NCBI GenBank assembly: GCA_963585895.1
Contig: CAUZXS010004307.1
Span: forward strand, 1-64,000
Length of the DNA: 64,000 bases
Source: Sepioteuthis lessoniana
Taxonomy: Eukaryota; Mollusca; Cephalopoda; Myopsida; Loliginidae
Reading direction: 5' to 3'
Position numbers and translations under genes: made by a program. The first letter of the stretch is position 1. Every line of letters starts with the position of its first letter. This document shows positions 55,183 through 63,802 of the stretch, in pieces. The notes below the pieces were generated by a model, which was not told the DNA's origin, searched no databases, and worked only from the letters and a program-made list of their open reading frames with translations.

Positions 55183-55683
55183 ATGCACTACAATTATAAA
55201 TCCGATGAAAAAATATTGAAAACATTGATTCACAGAAATATACTCCCCACTGATCCTAATAAAAAGATAAAACTTATTATATATTATAATAAGTTTAAAA
55301 CCTCGAATTTAGTCATTAGAAATAATTCCTCTCCCTCGATTGGGGTTTTGCAAAAAAACAACGTTATATATAAATTTAAATGTCCTCTAGGAGATTGTAT
55401 CTCTGATAATAATAATATATATGTTGGTTTAACCTCAACTACCCTGTCGAGGAGACTTACAATGCACCTTTCTGATACAAGTTCAATAGCTTAGCATTTA
55501 AAAAAACATTCATGCCCAACAACACAATTACGGAAAATTCTCACTGACAGCACAACAATATTAGAACATCAAAATAATAAACAAAAACTACAGATTCTCG
55601 AAGCACTACATATTAGAAACATGCAACCGACACTTAATAGAATTAATTTTCAAACCAGTGCTAATGTACCTAAATGTCTTTAG
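55183..55683 (+). pseudogene. Penelope-like GIY-YIG endonuclease domain, one nonsense mutation
   Basis: The frame enters with FYRNQMHYNYKSDEKILKTL, the linker after the reverse transcriptase, with a conserved NILPTDPNKKIKL segment. The nuclease has VIYKFKCPLGDC (residues 61-72), IYVGLTSTTLSRRLTMHL (79-95, GIY-YIG core with catalytic Arg), and, after a TAG at 55492-55494, HLKKHSCPTTQ and QILEALHIRNMQPTLNR with the conserved Glu. It stops at 55681-55683 in the same frame. Only the one nonsense codon (probably from CAG) breaks this section. The ATG used is arbitrary, since the real frame comes from upstream. Confidence 0.88.
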
Positions 55684-55799
55684 CTACTGACACTAATTAT
55701 AGAAACCCATTTAAAAGCAAACACCATAATCTTCAACGGTAAAGACGCTCTTACATAGTAATATGCTAAAACAAAAGTTACATCACTTTTGTAATAGAT

Positions 55800-55860
55800 C
55801 CTCCCCTGATGATGGCCCAAAGTCGGGCAGAAAGTACTAGGGATACATACAACTATGGAC
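55800..55860 (+). ncRNA. Possible hammerhead-like ribozyme core in the Penelope-like 3' end
   Basis: CTGATGA at 55806-55812 is followed by GGCCC, a short loop, GGGC and then GAAA (55830-55833). This is the order of a hammerhead core with helix II between the two invariant boxes. Hammerhead motifs are known from Penelope-like terminal repeats. Helix III and the cleavage site are weak here (at best GU pairing with AC before UA), and helix I pairs only UCC with GGA. Confidence 0.35.
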
Positions 55861-55968
55861 AATACATAAATCAATTCTCCCCGAATACGATAAAAGTAAT
55901 AAGGGAATTCGAAAAGATCCAGAAAAAAATATGTGGACATAAAATGTCTATCATGTTTAATGAAATTT

Positions 55969-55969
55969 G

Positions 55970-56010
<41 letters not shown>

Positions 56011-56040
56011 GTGTGTAGTGCTAAGTCTGTTCACACCTAT
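55969..56040. repeat. TA and TG microsatellite
   Basis: TA at 55970-55994 and TG at 55996-56016, immediately after the Penelope-like element. Confidence 0.9.
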
Positions 56041-56469
56041 CTATCTGATCGGAAACACACGTGGCAGCTGAGTATTCAACCTACTTCCTTATATCTTCGA
56101 TAAATTTATGGCCTTGTGCCACACGGACAGATTTTCAATAAATGTTGATAAATTACTTCACCACTGTTTTGACCGTGCCAAGTCAAGTTCCGGCGCGCGT
56201 TTCAAAGCTTCTATGGAATTACGACAATTTAGTCGCCCCTCGCCACCACCACGACCACTAAAAATACTCTAGAATACCATAACATAATGTTTGGTAGGGT
56301 GGTTACAGGGAGTGGGTTGTGGGGTGTAATATGCGTTGCTGGTGGGTCAGAACCCGCCTCCCAACAAACACATTCCGTTTGTCTAATCTTTTTGTTAGAC
56401 CATTTCGAGAACATCCCGTCTCTTTATTTTTAAACTTTTATTCATTTTTCTTGTAGTTGCTATTTGTTG
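56041..56469. other. Unassigned interval
   Basis: 430 bp without a recognised element. 56237-56262 is rich in CACCACGACC steps. Confidence 0.4.
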
Positions 56470-56470
56470 C

Positions 56471-56503
<33 letters not shown>

Positions 56504-56512
56504 AAGAGAGTA

Positions 56513-56564
<52 letters not shown>

Positions 56565-56572
56565 AGAGAGTA

Positions 56573-56656
<84 letters not shown>

Positions 56657-57040
56657 ATAAAATTGAGAAAGAGTTAAAAAATGATGGAATTACTTACATT
56701 GCAATAGATAAAAAGATAGAGGTAGAGAGAGAAAAGAAAAGATAGAAATAAAAGGTGAGAAAAGGAGAGAGAGAGAGAGAGAGAGTGAGTGTGTGTGTGT
56801 GTGTGAGAGAAAGAGAGAGAAAGAGAGAGAGAGAGAAAACGGAAAGACTAAAAGTTATAAAGAAAAACATATTTGATTAAAAGAGAAAGAGAAAGAAAGA
56901 AATCGTGAGAGGGAGTGAATAAGAGAGAGGGAGTGAATAAGAGAGAGGGAGAGAGAGAAAGAAGAGAAAGTGAAGAGAAAGAGAGAGAGAGAGAGAGAAA
57001 GAAAGAAAGAAAGAAAAAAAGACTGAAAACGAATGAGAGA
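56470..57040. repeat. Compound TA/AC/GA microsatellite and GA-rich tract
   Basis: A block of TA, AAGAGAGTAACAC and AC is repeated (56478-56535 and 56538-56590), followed by TA and GA (56591-56650). GA-rich sequence continues at 56765-57020. Peptides read here are artefacts. Confidence 0.9.
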
Positions 57041-57074
57041 AAAAGAGCGGAAGGAGGTAGTTATTTACTGCAGC

Positions 57075-57165
57075 CGGAAGTACGCGTCATCCAGCGAGAT
57101 TTGAACTCACGAATAATCGTTTCTCAGTCAAGCTTGCTAACCATTGCATCACACGAGGGGTAGAG
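57075..57165 (-). repeat. tRNA-like SINE head
   Basis: The complement reads GTGATGCAATGGTTAGCAAG (A-box side) and GTGAGTTCAAATCTCGC (B box), with tRNA-like spacing. It resembles the relic at 21003 over the AATGGTTAGCAAGCT segment. Confidence 0.5.
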
Positions 57166-57262
57166 GGTGGACGAAAATAAGCGGGAAAATAGAGAACAGA
57201 GAGATAGATTAAACAGATAGATATGTAGATAGGGAAGGAGAGATAAAGAATTGTATGTATGA

Positions 57263-57300
<38 letters not shown>

Positions 57301-58075
57301 GCTGATAAAGATCTTAGAATTCGTTATTATATGGGCGTATGTATGTTTTGGTTTTCTTTAATTGTCTGAGTGTTATTTGCCACTTGGAAGTATTTGACGC
57401 ACCTGCAACGACACTCCGACCCCTACCCAACAAACAGGCACCTCCACCCTATGTTGCGTGCTCACGCGCGTACACACACACGCACACATACACATACACA
57501 CACATTCACACACAAGTCTATTCTTGCTACAAATTTACTAAGCTTACTTTTGTCTAGCACATAGCCACAAACCCAGAACATCCAGTTAGGATCAAACTCA
57601 CCAATTTCGTGATCATCTACGAAGACCATTAAGCTTAACCTGGCACAAGGCAATAAAAACAGAGCACTCTGTGAAGATAAAAATCATTTTTGAAATGAGC
57701 TCGTTTACCATCACTCCAGGATTGACAACCCTATTCGTCAAGAATAGTAAAATGATGGTTAAAAAGCTAGTATTACAGTTAATGAATTTGATACGCACTA
57801 AGTGTTTAATTTTGACGAAGCTAGACTACTAAATGAACACATAGATTGGTTAGTGTTTATAATGACCTATTAGGTTGTTGTGGTGCTCTGTCCAGTAATT
57901 CCCCTTAGTGTTATATCTTATGAGAAAGGAGATTATTTGATTATCTTCAGCTCCTCTCCAAGTAAAATGAGATATATACTGGGTTATATGATACCAGCTG
58001 CAAGGAAAGACTAACCTCACGCACCTGTTGCATCACCAATAAATAAATTATCATGTGCCTGATAATTTTTATGAA
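57166..58075. other. Mostly unassigned, with GT/GA and CA repeats and a weak tRNA-like relic
   Basis: 57261-57301 is TG then GA; 57470-57515 is CA-rich. 57570-57650, in reverse, has CTTAATGGTCTTCGTAG and GTGAGTTTGATCCTAAC, possibly another tRNA-like head. The rest has no recognised feature. Confidence 0.4.
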
Positions 58076-58336
58076 CTCAGTTGGACTAGTGGGTAGAGTG
58101 TTCGCCAATGGTCCGGAAGACTTGGGTTCAATCCCAGGTCGCGTCATACCAAAGACTTTAAAAATGGTACTTGATACCTCCTTGCTTAACACTCAGCAAT
58201 ATAAGGTACGTATCGAGGGTAAAGTGGAGCAATCCAGGGAAAGGAGTGGCACCCTCCCCTACACGGCGGTGTAGCAGCTATGAAAAGGGACCCTTTAGGT
58301 CGCCCTCGACTAAAGGGAGACAACTTTACTTTTTTT
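58076..58336 (+). repeat. SINE-B copy, near consensus
   Basis: A-box side GTTGGACTAGTGGGTAGAG, B box GGGTTCAATCCCAGG, CTTGCTTAACACTCAGCAAT, and 3' end CGCCCTCGACTAAAGGGAG with AACTTTACTTTTTTTT. Confidence 0.9.
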
Positions 58337-58466
58337 TATAACCTATCAATTATACCACAATAAATATTTACAAGTCTTCTTCGATACAAGGATTTTATCA
58401 TTTTAATGAAAACGAAAAGAATCAAAACGTATATTTTTAATTATTATCTATTTTCAAACTCTATGG
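58337..58466 (+). repeat. Repeat F fragment
   Basis: ACAAGGATTTTATCATTTTA and GAATCAAAACGTATATTTT resemble parts of 59530-59600 and 61800-61860. Confidence 0.4.
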
Positions 58467-58712
58467 TGGGTGTCCTCGTCGTGTAATGGTTAAAGCGCTG
58501 AACTGCGGAATCGTAGTTAGCGAGTTCGAACTCTAGTCGCGCTGTTATGTTCCCTTTCGGACAAATACTCTTGGGGAAGGCATGAAATCCCTTATTCTCC
58601 TTGCTATGGGTTAGATAGTACCACTGCTGTTTTTCTAGAAGAATGACTTTGGCACTAAATAACCTACAAAGGTTGATATGCCATTAAACAGAGAAACCAA
58701 ACCAAACCAAAC
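58467..58712 (+). repeat. SINE-C copy, complete
   Basis: Head GTGTCCTCGTCGTGTAATGG with GTTAAAGCGCTGAACTGCGG, B box GAGTTCGAACTC. Body CAAATACTCTTGGGGAAGG and AGTACCACTGCTGTTTTTC, 3' end TTGGCACTAAATAACCTAC, GTTGATATGCCATTAAAC and an AACC tail. This is the reference copy in this window; its last 50 bp are shared with REP-D and REP-E. Confidence 0.9.
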
Positions 58713-58935
58713 TCTTTAGCATTGAAACTCAGTAACCAAAATTGAAATTGTTCAAATCTATATATGGGGTGTACTTATTTCTGTACTATTACATATCATT
58801 AAATAACAAGGACTATGAGAAGTGAGCAACCGGTGTATCACAGCCAAAGGTACCTAAGAATTTCTTGTTTAGAATAAAAGAGTCGAATCGATTTTCCCGA
58901 AACTTTTAAAAGAACTGAATAAAAAACTTATGGTT
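58713..58935. other. Unassigned interval
   Basis: AT-rich, no recognised element. Confidence 0.4.
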
Positions 58936-59158
58936 TCAATGGCATCTCAACTCTTTTTAGGTTATTTAATGCCAAAGCCATTCTCCAAGAAGAACAGTAG
59001 TGGTACTATTTAACCCATATCTGGGAAGATAAGGGGGTTGTTACCTTTCCCAAGGGTATTTGCCCGAAAGTGAACGTAATAGCGCGACTGGAGTAAGAAC
59101 TCGCATACTACGATTCCGCAGTCCATCGCTTTAACCATTACACCACGAGGACACCCTC
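58936..59158 (-). repeat. SINE-C copy
   Basis: Reverse: CAATGGCATCTCAACTCTTT at the 3' side; the right end has GCGACTGGAGTAAGAACTCG (B-box side) and TTTAACCATTACACCACGAGG (A-box side). Confidence 0.85.
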
Positions 59159-59290
59159 TTCTAGAAGAAGAGTAAGGGTACTATTTAACCCATAGCTGGG
59201 ATGATAAGGGGGTTCATACCTTTCCCAAGGGTATTTGCCCGAAAGTGAACGTAATAGCACGACTGGAGTACGAACTCGCGTACTACGATA
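59159..59290 (-). repeat. Partial SINE-C duplicate
   Basis: TTCTAGAAGAAGAGTAAGGG to GTACGAACTCGCGTACTACG repeats the middle of the preceding SINE-C, lacking both the tail and the A-box end. It is a tandem partial copy of the neighbour, with a few differences. Confidence 0.75.
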
Positions 59291-59737
59291 CTAAAAATCT
59301 TATATAAAAACTATTTATTTTCAAGTTCTTAATATTTGTGAATTTAAATATAATCAAGAATAGTATTATTTACGAAGTTTTTAGTTTAATTAAAGTTCAA
59401 TACTTTCATTTGAATTTTGACTGAAGTAACGACCTACTGTCTGCAGACTTTACATTCTGTTTTGCCCATAAATAAATACTTTCCTGACATATTTTTGTTT
59501 ATGAAAAGTTAGATTTCTTCTAAACCAAAGATACCAGGATTTTATCGTGTCTAGGTGAACGTTATACAATCAAAACAGATATTATTAGGTATTACTTATC
59601 ACCAAACTATATTAACTTAATATATGAATTCTTAATTGTTGTATAAGAAATTGATTGACAGACATCGATTACTTAAAGATTCTTTATGCTTCATTTTAAC
59701 TGAAACTATATTCCTTGAAGGTTTGTGAGTACTCAAA
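59291..59737 (+). repeat. Repeat F copy 1, otherwise AT-rich
   Basis: ACTGTCTGCAGACTTTACAT, GCCCATAAATAAATAC, TTCTTCTAAACCAAAGATAC and CAATCAAAACAGATATTATT are matched in order at 61709-61860. Function unknown; probably an old interspersed element. Confidence 0.5.
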
Positions 59738-59740
59738 AGA

Positions 59741-59784
<44 letters not shown>
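59738..59784. repeat. TA microsatellite
   Basis: TA repeat of about 22 copies directly at the 3' end of the LINE-X fragment. Confidence 0.95.
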
Positions 59785-59785
<1 letters not shown>

Positions 59786-60937
59786 ATCGTCATGTCATGC
59801 CACTAGCACGGATATCCCTGACCCTCTCTCGCCACTTTTCCCGATCGTTCATCGCCTCTGGCAGGTCTTCAGGGCTACATCCCGTATCCTCACATAGCTG
59901 CTGAATGTATGTTCGTGCTGGTCGTCCTGCTTTTGCCCGGCCATATGTGGGGGTCCATAGGAGTACATCACTTATGAGCTCGTCCCTGCTTCTTCAGCAG
60001 TGTCCTGCATGTCTGGTTCGTCTAACTTGGATAGTTTTCGTGGTGGGAGGCAGGTGGCCGTATAGCTGGTGCCTTGTGGGGTGTTGCCGCCAGGACTTGT
60101 TCAATATTGCTCGCAGCATTCTTGTGTAATTGCCGTCTACCTTCTTCTCCAGCCGTTTTGTTAGCGTCCAAGTAGTGCATCCATACAGCAGTATCGATAC
60201 GACAGCTGCCTGGAAGAAACTGCGTTTCCCTTTATCGGTCAGGTCCGATTTCCATATGATCGATAGCTTATTGATAGCTGTCCATGCCTTCGTTAGCCGC
60301 GTGTCGATGTCCTTTTCGGTCGATGTGACGCTGCTTCCTAGGTAAGTGAATTTGTCTACTAGTTTAAGAGGGGTTCTGTCTAGTGTGGAGATGTCACCTG
60401 TTTGATTATAGCACATATATTCTGTTTTATGTGCATTGACATGGAGGCCTATGCCTGCGGCTGCTCGTTCCAAACTATGCAGTAGTGTTTCGGCTTGGTT
60501 GGGTGTATTTGCCAGTATCGCTATGTCATCGGCGTAGTCGGCGTCGGTAATTGATTTTGGGGGGTACCTTCTGCTTCTTTTCTTTGTCAGCTCGAAGCCG
60601 TTTTCTCTGATTTTATCAATCGATGTTTTAAGCATGTAATCTAGACAGATGATAAAGAGGTAAGGAGCTAGCGTGTCCCCTTGTAGTACTCCTGCTTCAA
60701 TGTCGAAGTATTCTGTGTCTCCATGTGGTGAACGTACTTTCACTTTGGTGTTTCTATAGGGAATCGTTATTGCTGCTACGGTTTCTTTAGGTAGGCCGTA
60801 TGCTAGTAGGATTTGTTTCATCTTTCCTCTGTGAATGGAATCGAAGGCCTTGGTAAAGTTGACAAATAGTAATGTCGCTTGTATGTTTTTTACCCGTGCA
60901 CTTTGAAGGAATCTACGAATGGGTATCACCCACCTTT
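59785..60937 (-). mobile_element. LINE-X, largest copy (3' 1.15 kb)
   Basis: 5'-truncated non-LTR retrotransposon in reverse orientation, with its 3' end at the TA tract on the left (complement of GTGGCATGACATGACG). Contains most of the reverse transcriptase palm and thumb and the C-terminal tail. At 60938 it joins unrelated sequence beginning TCCACACAATGAACTAG. Confidence 0.92.
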
Positions 60938-60947
60938 GTCCACACAA
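59994..60947 (-). pseudogene. LINE-X reverse transcriptase remnant, 317 codons open
   Basis: RNA-dependent DNA polymerase of a non-LTR retrotransposon. Residues 34-37 AFDS hold the first catalytic Asp, 87-101 VLQGDTLAPYLFIIC is the template-grip motif, and 138-145 YADDIAIL is the active-site box. HVNAHKTEYM (about 175-184) and FTYLGSSV follow, then LLYGCTTWTL and the tail NKSWRQHPTRHQLYGHLPP. A TGA at 59994-59996 replaces the Trp of HAGHCWRSRD seen in other copies; the frame then continues through the C-terminal tail. The endonuclease and N-terminus are missing, and the first ten or so codons derive from the truncation boundary, so the Met is not a true start. Clade not determined. Confidence 0.92.
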
Positions 60948-61300
60948 TGAACTAGTCCATCTGCCATATATAGCAGTAGCTACTAATACCAGGGCAGACT
61001 AGAAGGTGAAGAGCAGCTTCTTATAGGAATAGTATCTGAGCGTTGGAGACTGGAGATCGCACTAGATCACCTTACTTGCTTCTGTAATAATGGAAGCCAA
61101 TACTATCGTTGGACTATATCTTTATTCTGTATTCAGTTATCCTATGTTTATGTCTACTAATAGTCTCTCTATTGTATATACCTTTTCCTAAGAATATATC
61201 TCTATTTCCTCTCATATCGTGGTTTGTTCTTTATTTAATATTACAAGCGTCCACTAACCAGAACGCAACAATATATTTACTAACTTACTGACTAAAAGCA
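60938..61300. other. Unassigned; some LTR-like character
   Basis: Begins TGTCCACACAATGAACTAG (60936) and has a TATATAGCAG near 60966. It reaches GTCCACTAACCAGAACGCAAC-like sequence near 61250-61270. A TG...CA bounded, 330-bp unit is possible, but I find no target duplication or second copy. Confidence 0.3.
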
Positions 61301-61634
61301 CTTACGGTGACAGGAAAAAAGAAAAAAACCCGCCAGAATTCGGAGATAAAAATATATCACGAATCAGTGTCCGGGGAAAAAAGAAAAAAAGTTATCGGGA
61401 AAAAAAAGAAAAGGCCAACCTTGTCACACCAACTGAAAAAAATCAAGAGATACGCAATTGTTTGGTCAAAAGAAAAAAACCCACCGTAAAATGCTGTAAA
61501 GCTACAATTACAAAAAGTGCTCAATAATAGGTAGAGCAAAATAGTTACAAAAATAATTTTTGTAACTGTATATATAAAGACCTATGGTCATACACTCTGA
61601 AAGAATATATATATATATATATATATATATATGG
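61301..61634. other. A/G-rich unassigned sequence and TA tract
   Basis: A/G-rich runs at 61307-61420 and a TA repeat at 61606-61632. No recognised element. Confidence 0.5.
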
Positions 61635-61885
61635 TGGGTGACCATACCGTTCATCTGATTTTTTAAAATCTTAAATAAGGTTTAAAACTTATAACTTAAG
61701 TGATGGCATACTGTCAGCAGACTTTATATCTAGTATCGCCCATAAATACGTATATCCCAAACATTTTTTAAATGAACATTTTTCTTCTAAACCAAAGGTA
61801 CAAGTATTTTATTACTTCTACAGAATATAATTGAATCAAAACGGATGTTATCAGTTATTATTTATTAAGCCTGAGCATTTTTGTA
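61635..61885 (+). repeat. Repeat F copy 2
   Basis: Shares, in order, CTGTCAGCAGACTTTATATC, CGCCCATAAATACGTATATC, TTCTTCTAAACCAAAGGTAC and AATCAAAACGGATGTTATCA with 59440-59600. It runs into the C2H2-like motif. Confidence 0.5.
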
Positions 61886-61960
61886 ACATCTGCTGTTGGG
61901 TCTGTTTGGCCAAAGTCGGACTTGCTAGTCATACGAGATCTCATGGGGGCAATAATAGCA
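61873..61960 (+). pseudogene. C2H2 zinc-finger-like peptide remnant
   Basis: The plus frame reads EHFCNICCWVCLAKVGLASH followed by TRSHGG: Cys-x2-Cys, then GLASH and RSH in the spacing of a C2H2 finger. Such single fingers with a GL-SH core occur near the ends of some non-LTR retrotransposon proteins. Nothing around it looks like a host gene. The frame continues only to 62049 without further motifs. Confidence 0.4.
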
Positions 61961-62099
61961 GGCTGATTTTACACAAGTCCTTCCACAGCAACCTACACAT
62001 AATTCATGTCAATTTTGTGACAAGGTATGTATGTATAAAGCGGGTCTAAGAAGTTTTATGAGGGCATGTACCTAATGTCAACACCAAATATAGTTTTTT

Positions 62100-62260
62100 G
62101 CTTGTCATAACTTATGTACATATGTCACATATATATTGTCACACACACACACACACACGTTTATATATATATATTGCTTGTCACATATGTCACATATATA
62201 TTTTCAAATACATATACCACACACACACGCATATATATATATATATATATATATGAAGAG
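62100..62260. repeat. AC and TA microsatellites
   Basis: AC at 62138-62158 and TA at 62161-62174. ATATGTCACATATATATTGTCAC-like segments are repeated at 62118 and 62183. TA at 62230-62254. Confidence 0.85.
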
Positions 62261-62480
62261 TTGTGATACAACGAAACAGTCTGTCTATGGATGACAATAT
62301 ATACGCTCCCCAATGGAGGTTGAGCACTCTGGCGAAGGAATTTTCGGCTGCCGCTCGCATAATGCAAAGCTCTTCGAACGAATTGAGCACTCTGGTATCC
62401 GGTAGGGTAGAAAATGTAAACAAACGAACGCTGCTGCTGTTGCTGTTTCTGTTGCTGTTACTGCATAATACCTTATAAGC
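62261..62480. other. Unassigned, with CTG repeat
   Basis: A short direct repeat of TTGAGCACTCTGG occurs at 62320 and 62381. CTG/TTGCTG repeats lie at 62429-62462. The segment CAGTCTGTCTATGGATGACA (62277) recurs as CAGTCTCTCTGTGGATGACA at 62595. Confidence 0.6.
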
Positions 62481-62481
62481 G

Positions 62482-62572
62482 GACGTAGTACGCTTGTTAG
62501 CCGAGCAGTCTAAAACTTAGTCTAACGTAAAGTTGGGTGGATTTCGATCCCAGCTTCGAGCGTCTTACGTGT
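62482..62572 (+). repeat. tRNA-Leu-like relic
   Basis: GTTAGCCGAGCAGTCTAA resembles the D-arm/A box of a class II tRNA and GGATTTCGATCCC the T-arm/B box. About 35 nt separate the two boxes. The anticodon stem is poor and the acceptor pairing imperfect, so it is a pseudogene or SINE head. Confidence 0.45.
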
Positions 62573-62864
62573 TTAACCATACTGAAGACAAAACAGTCTC
62601 TCTGTGGATGACAATATACGTATATACACACATTGCCAGGCAAAAGTATTAGGCCACCCACAAATTTTTTTATTTCTCATCCTAAAAGTGTTATATTTAA
62701 TGTAATAAGTTAAGCACGACAATGGTTTTATTCATTATATTAAATACTAGTCATCCTGACCTAAATTAGATACAAATTAAGCAAAAACAAAAACACACAC
62801 ACACACAAAAAAAAACCCACAAAAAAACTTCTTAAACTTTTCATTCGTCAAAATGATCCTCTTT

Positions 62865-63312
62865 GTGTAACATAATGACCGTGGGATTTCGTTTTATGCC
62901 TTTGGGTTTAGTTCGGCTGAGAACCTTTCGGCTTAGTGCATGGGTTACTTAGGTGCAACATTAACGCAGGTGTTCATGCGCGCGCGCGGAGCGGATGTGT
63001 CACTCAGAGATGTCACAATAGTCCAGATGGGAAACGGGCCTACAGAGTGCGGGTGACGTCATGCACCGGAAGCGCGCGGAGGATTTGGGGAGATTTGAAA
63101 AAGTCAGTTAGTTGAGTTGAGAATTAGACACCGGACGAGAAGGGTCGACTTTCTGAGCTCGCTGTTTTTCGTGTTTCGAGATTCCTATGTTCTATGTATA
63201 TATGTTATGAACATTCTAATGTACGTTTCACACATAGCCATATTATGGCTATGGTATCACTGCTTCACATTTTCTCGGGATTCTTCCCGCCAAAGACTGG
63301 AGGGTCTACCTG
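62865..63312. other. Foreign GC-richer insert inside the Tc1 element, possible solo LTR
   Basis: Starts TGTAACATAATGACCGTGG (62864) and contains GCGCGCGCGGAGCGG and GGTGACGTCATGCACCGG, unlike its AT-rich surroundings. Possible right ends are TTCACA (63271) or CTGCA (63314). No clear target duplication was found, and about 30 transposase codons are missing, so simple insertion is not proven. Confidence 0.4.
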
Positions 63313-63802
63313 CAAGAGTTACTAGAAGTGAGCTACACTCGTAGTTTGTTTAGCTCTGTCTTTTTGGCCAAGTTCATTCCATACCAGTTCAATGGGATTT
63401 AAGTCCGCTGCCAGAGTTACTAGAAGTGAGCTACACTCGTAGTTTGTTTAGCCCTGTCTTTTTGGCCAAGTTCATTCCATACCAGTTCAATGGGATTTAA
63501 GTCCGCTGCAAGTGTTACTAGAAGTGAGCTACACTCGTAGTTTGTTTAGCTCTGTCTTTTTGGCCAAGTTCATTCTATACCAGTTCAATGGGATTTAAGT
63601 CCGCTGCAAGTGTTACTAGAAGTGAGTTACACTCGTAGTTTGTTTAGCTCTGTCTTTTTGGCCAAGTTCATTCTATACCAGTTCAATGGGATTTAAGTCC
63701 GCTGCAAGTGTTACTAGAAGTGAGCTACACTCGTAGTTTGTTTAGCTCTGTCTTTTTGGCCAAGTTCATTCCATACCAGTTCAATGGGATTTAAGTCCGC
63801 TG
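63313..63802 (-). repeat. Five-copy 98-bp tandem repeat of a transposase segment
   Basis: Units start at 63313, 63411, 63509, 63607 and 63705, exactly 98 bp apart. Each covers the codons from SADLNPIE to the TAG TAA pair and LLQ. Differences are few (AGAGTTAC or AGTGTTAC; TTCATTCC or TTCATTCT; GAGCTAC or GAGTTAC; TAGCTC or TAGCCC), so the expansion is recent. The period is not a multiple of three, so repeated units cannot be read through. Confidence 0.97.

Larger units (their letters stand above)
54994..55994 (+). mobile_element. Penelope-like element, truncated, with inverted flanking copies
   Basis: The 3' end of the element (55838-55968: ACTAGGGATACATACAACTA, GATAAAAGTAATAAGGGAAT, GACATAAAATGTCTATCATG) is present in inverse form at 54994-55156 (complement ACTAGGGATATATACAACTA). 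Between them lies the endonuclease part of the coding region. Penelope-like elements encode a reverse transcriptase fused to a GIY-YIG nuclease and often carry terminal repeats in unusual orientations. The reverse transcriptase is missing here. Confidence 0.85.

Noticed and set aside
56464..57163. Charged Arg/Glu-rich proteins and Tyr/Ile repeats
   Set aside because: Direct translations of GA and TA microsatellites.
59905..60345. Plus-strand frames of about 70 codons
   Set aside because: Antisense shadows of the LINE-X reverse transcriptase; the same antisense peptides recur in other LINE-X copies.
62482..62572. Functional tRNA-Leu gene
   Set aside because: D-arm and T-arm boxes look right, but the anticodon stem and acceptor stem pair poorly, and it sits in repeat-rich DNA.
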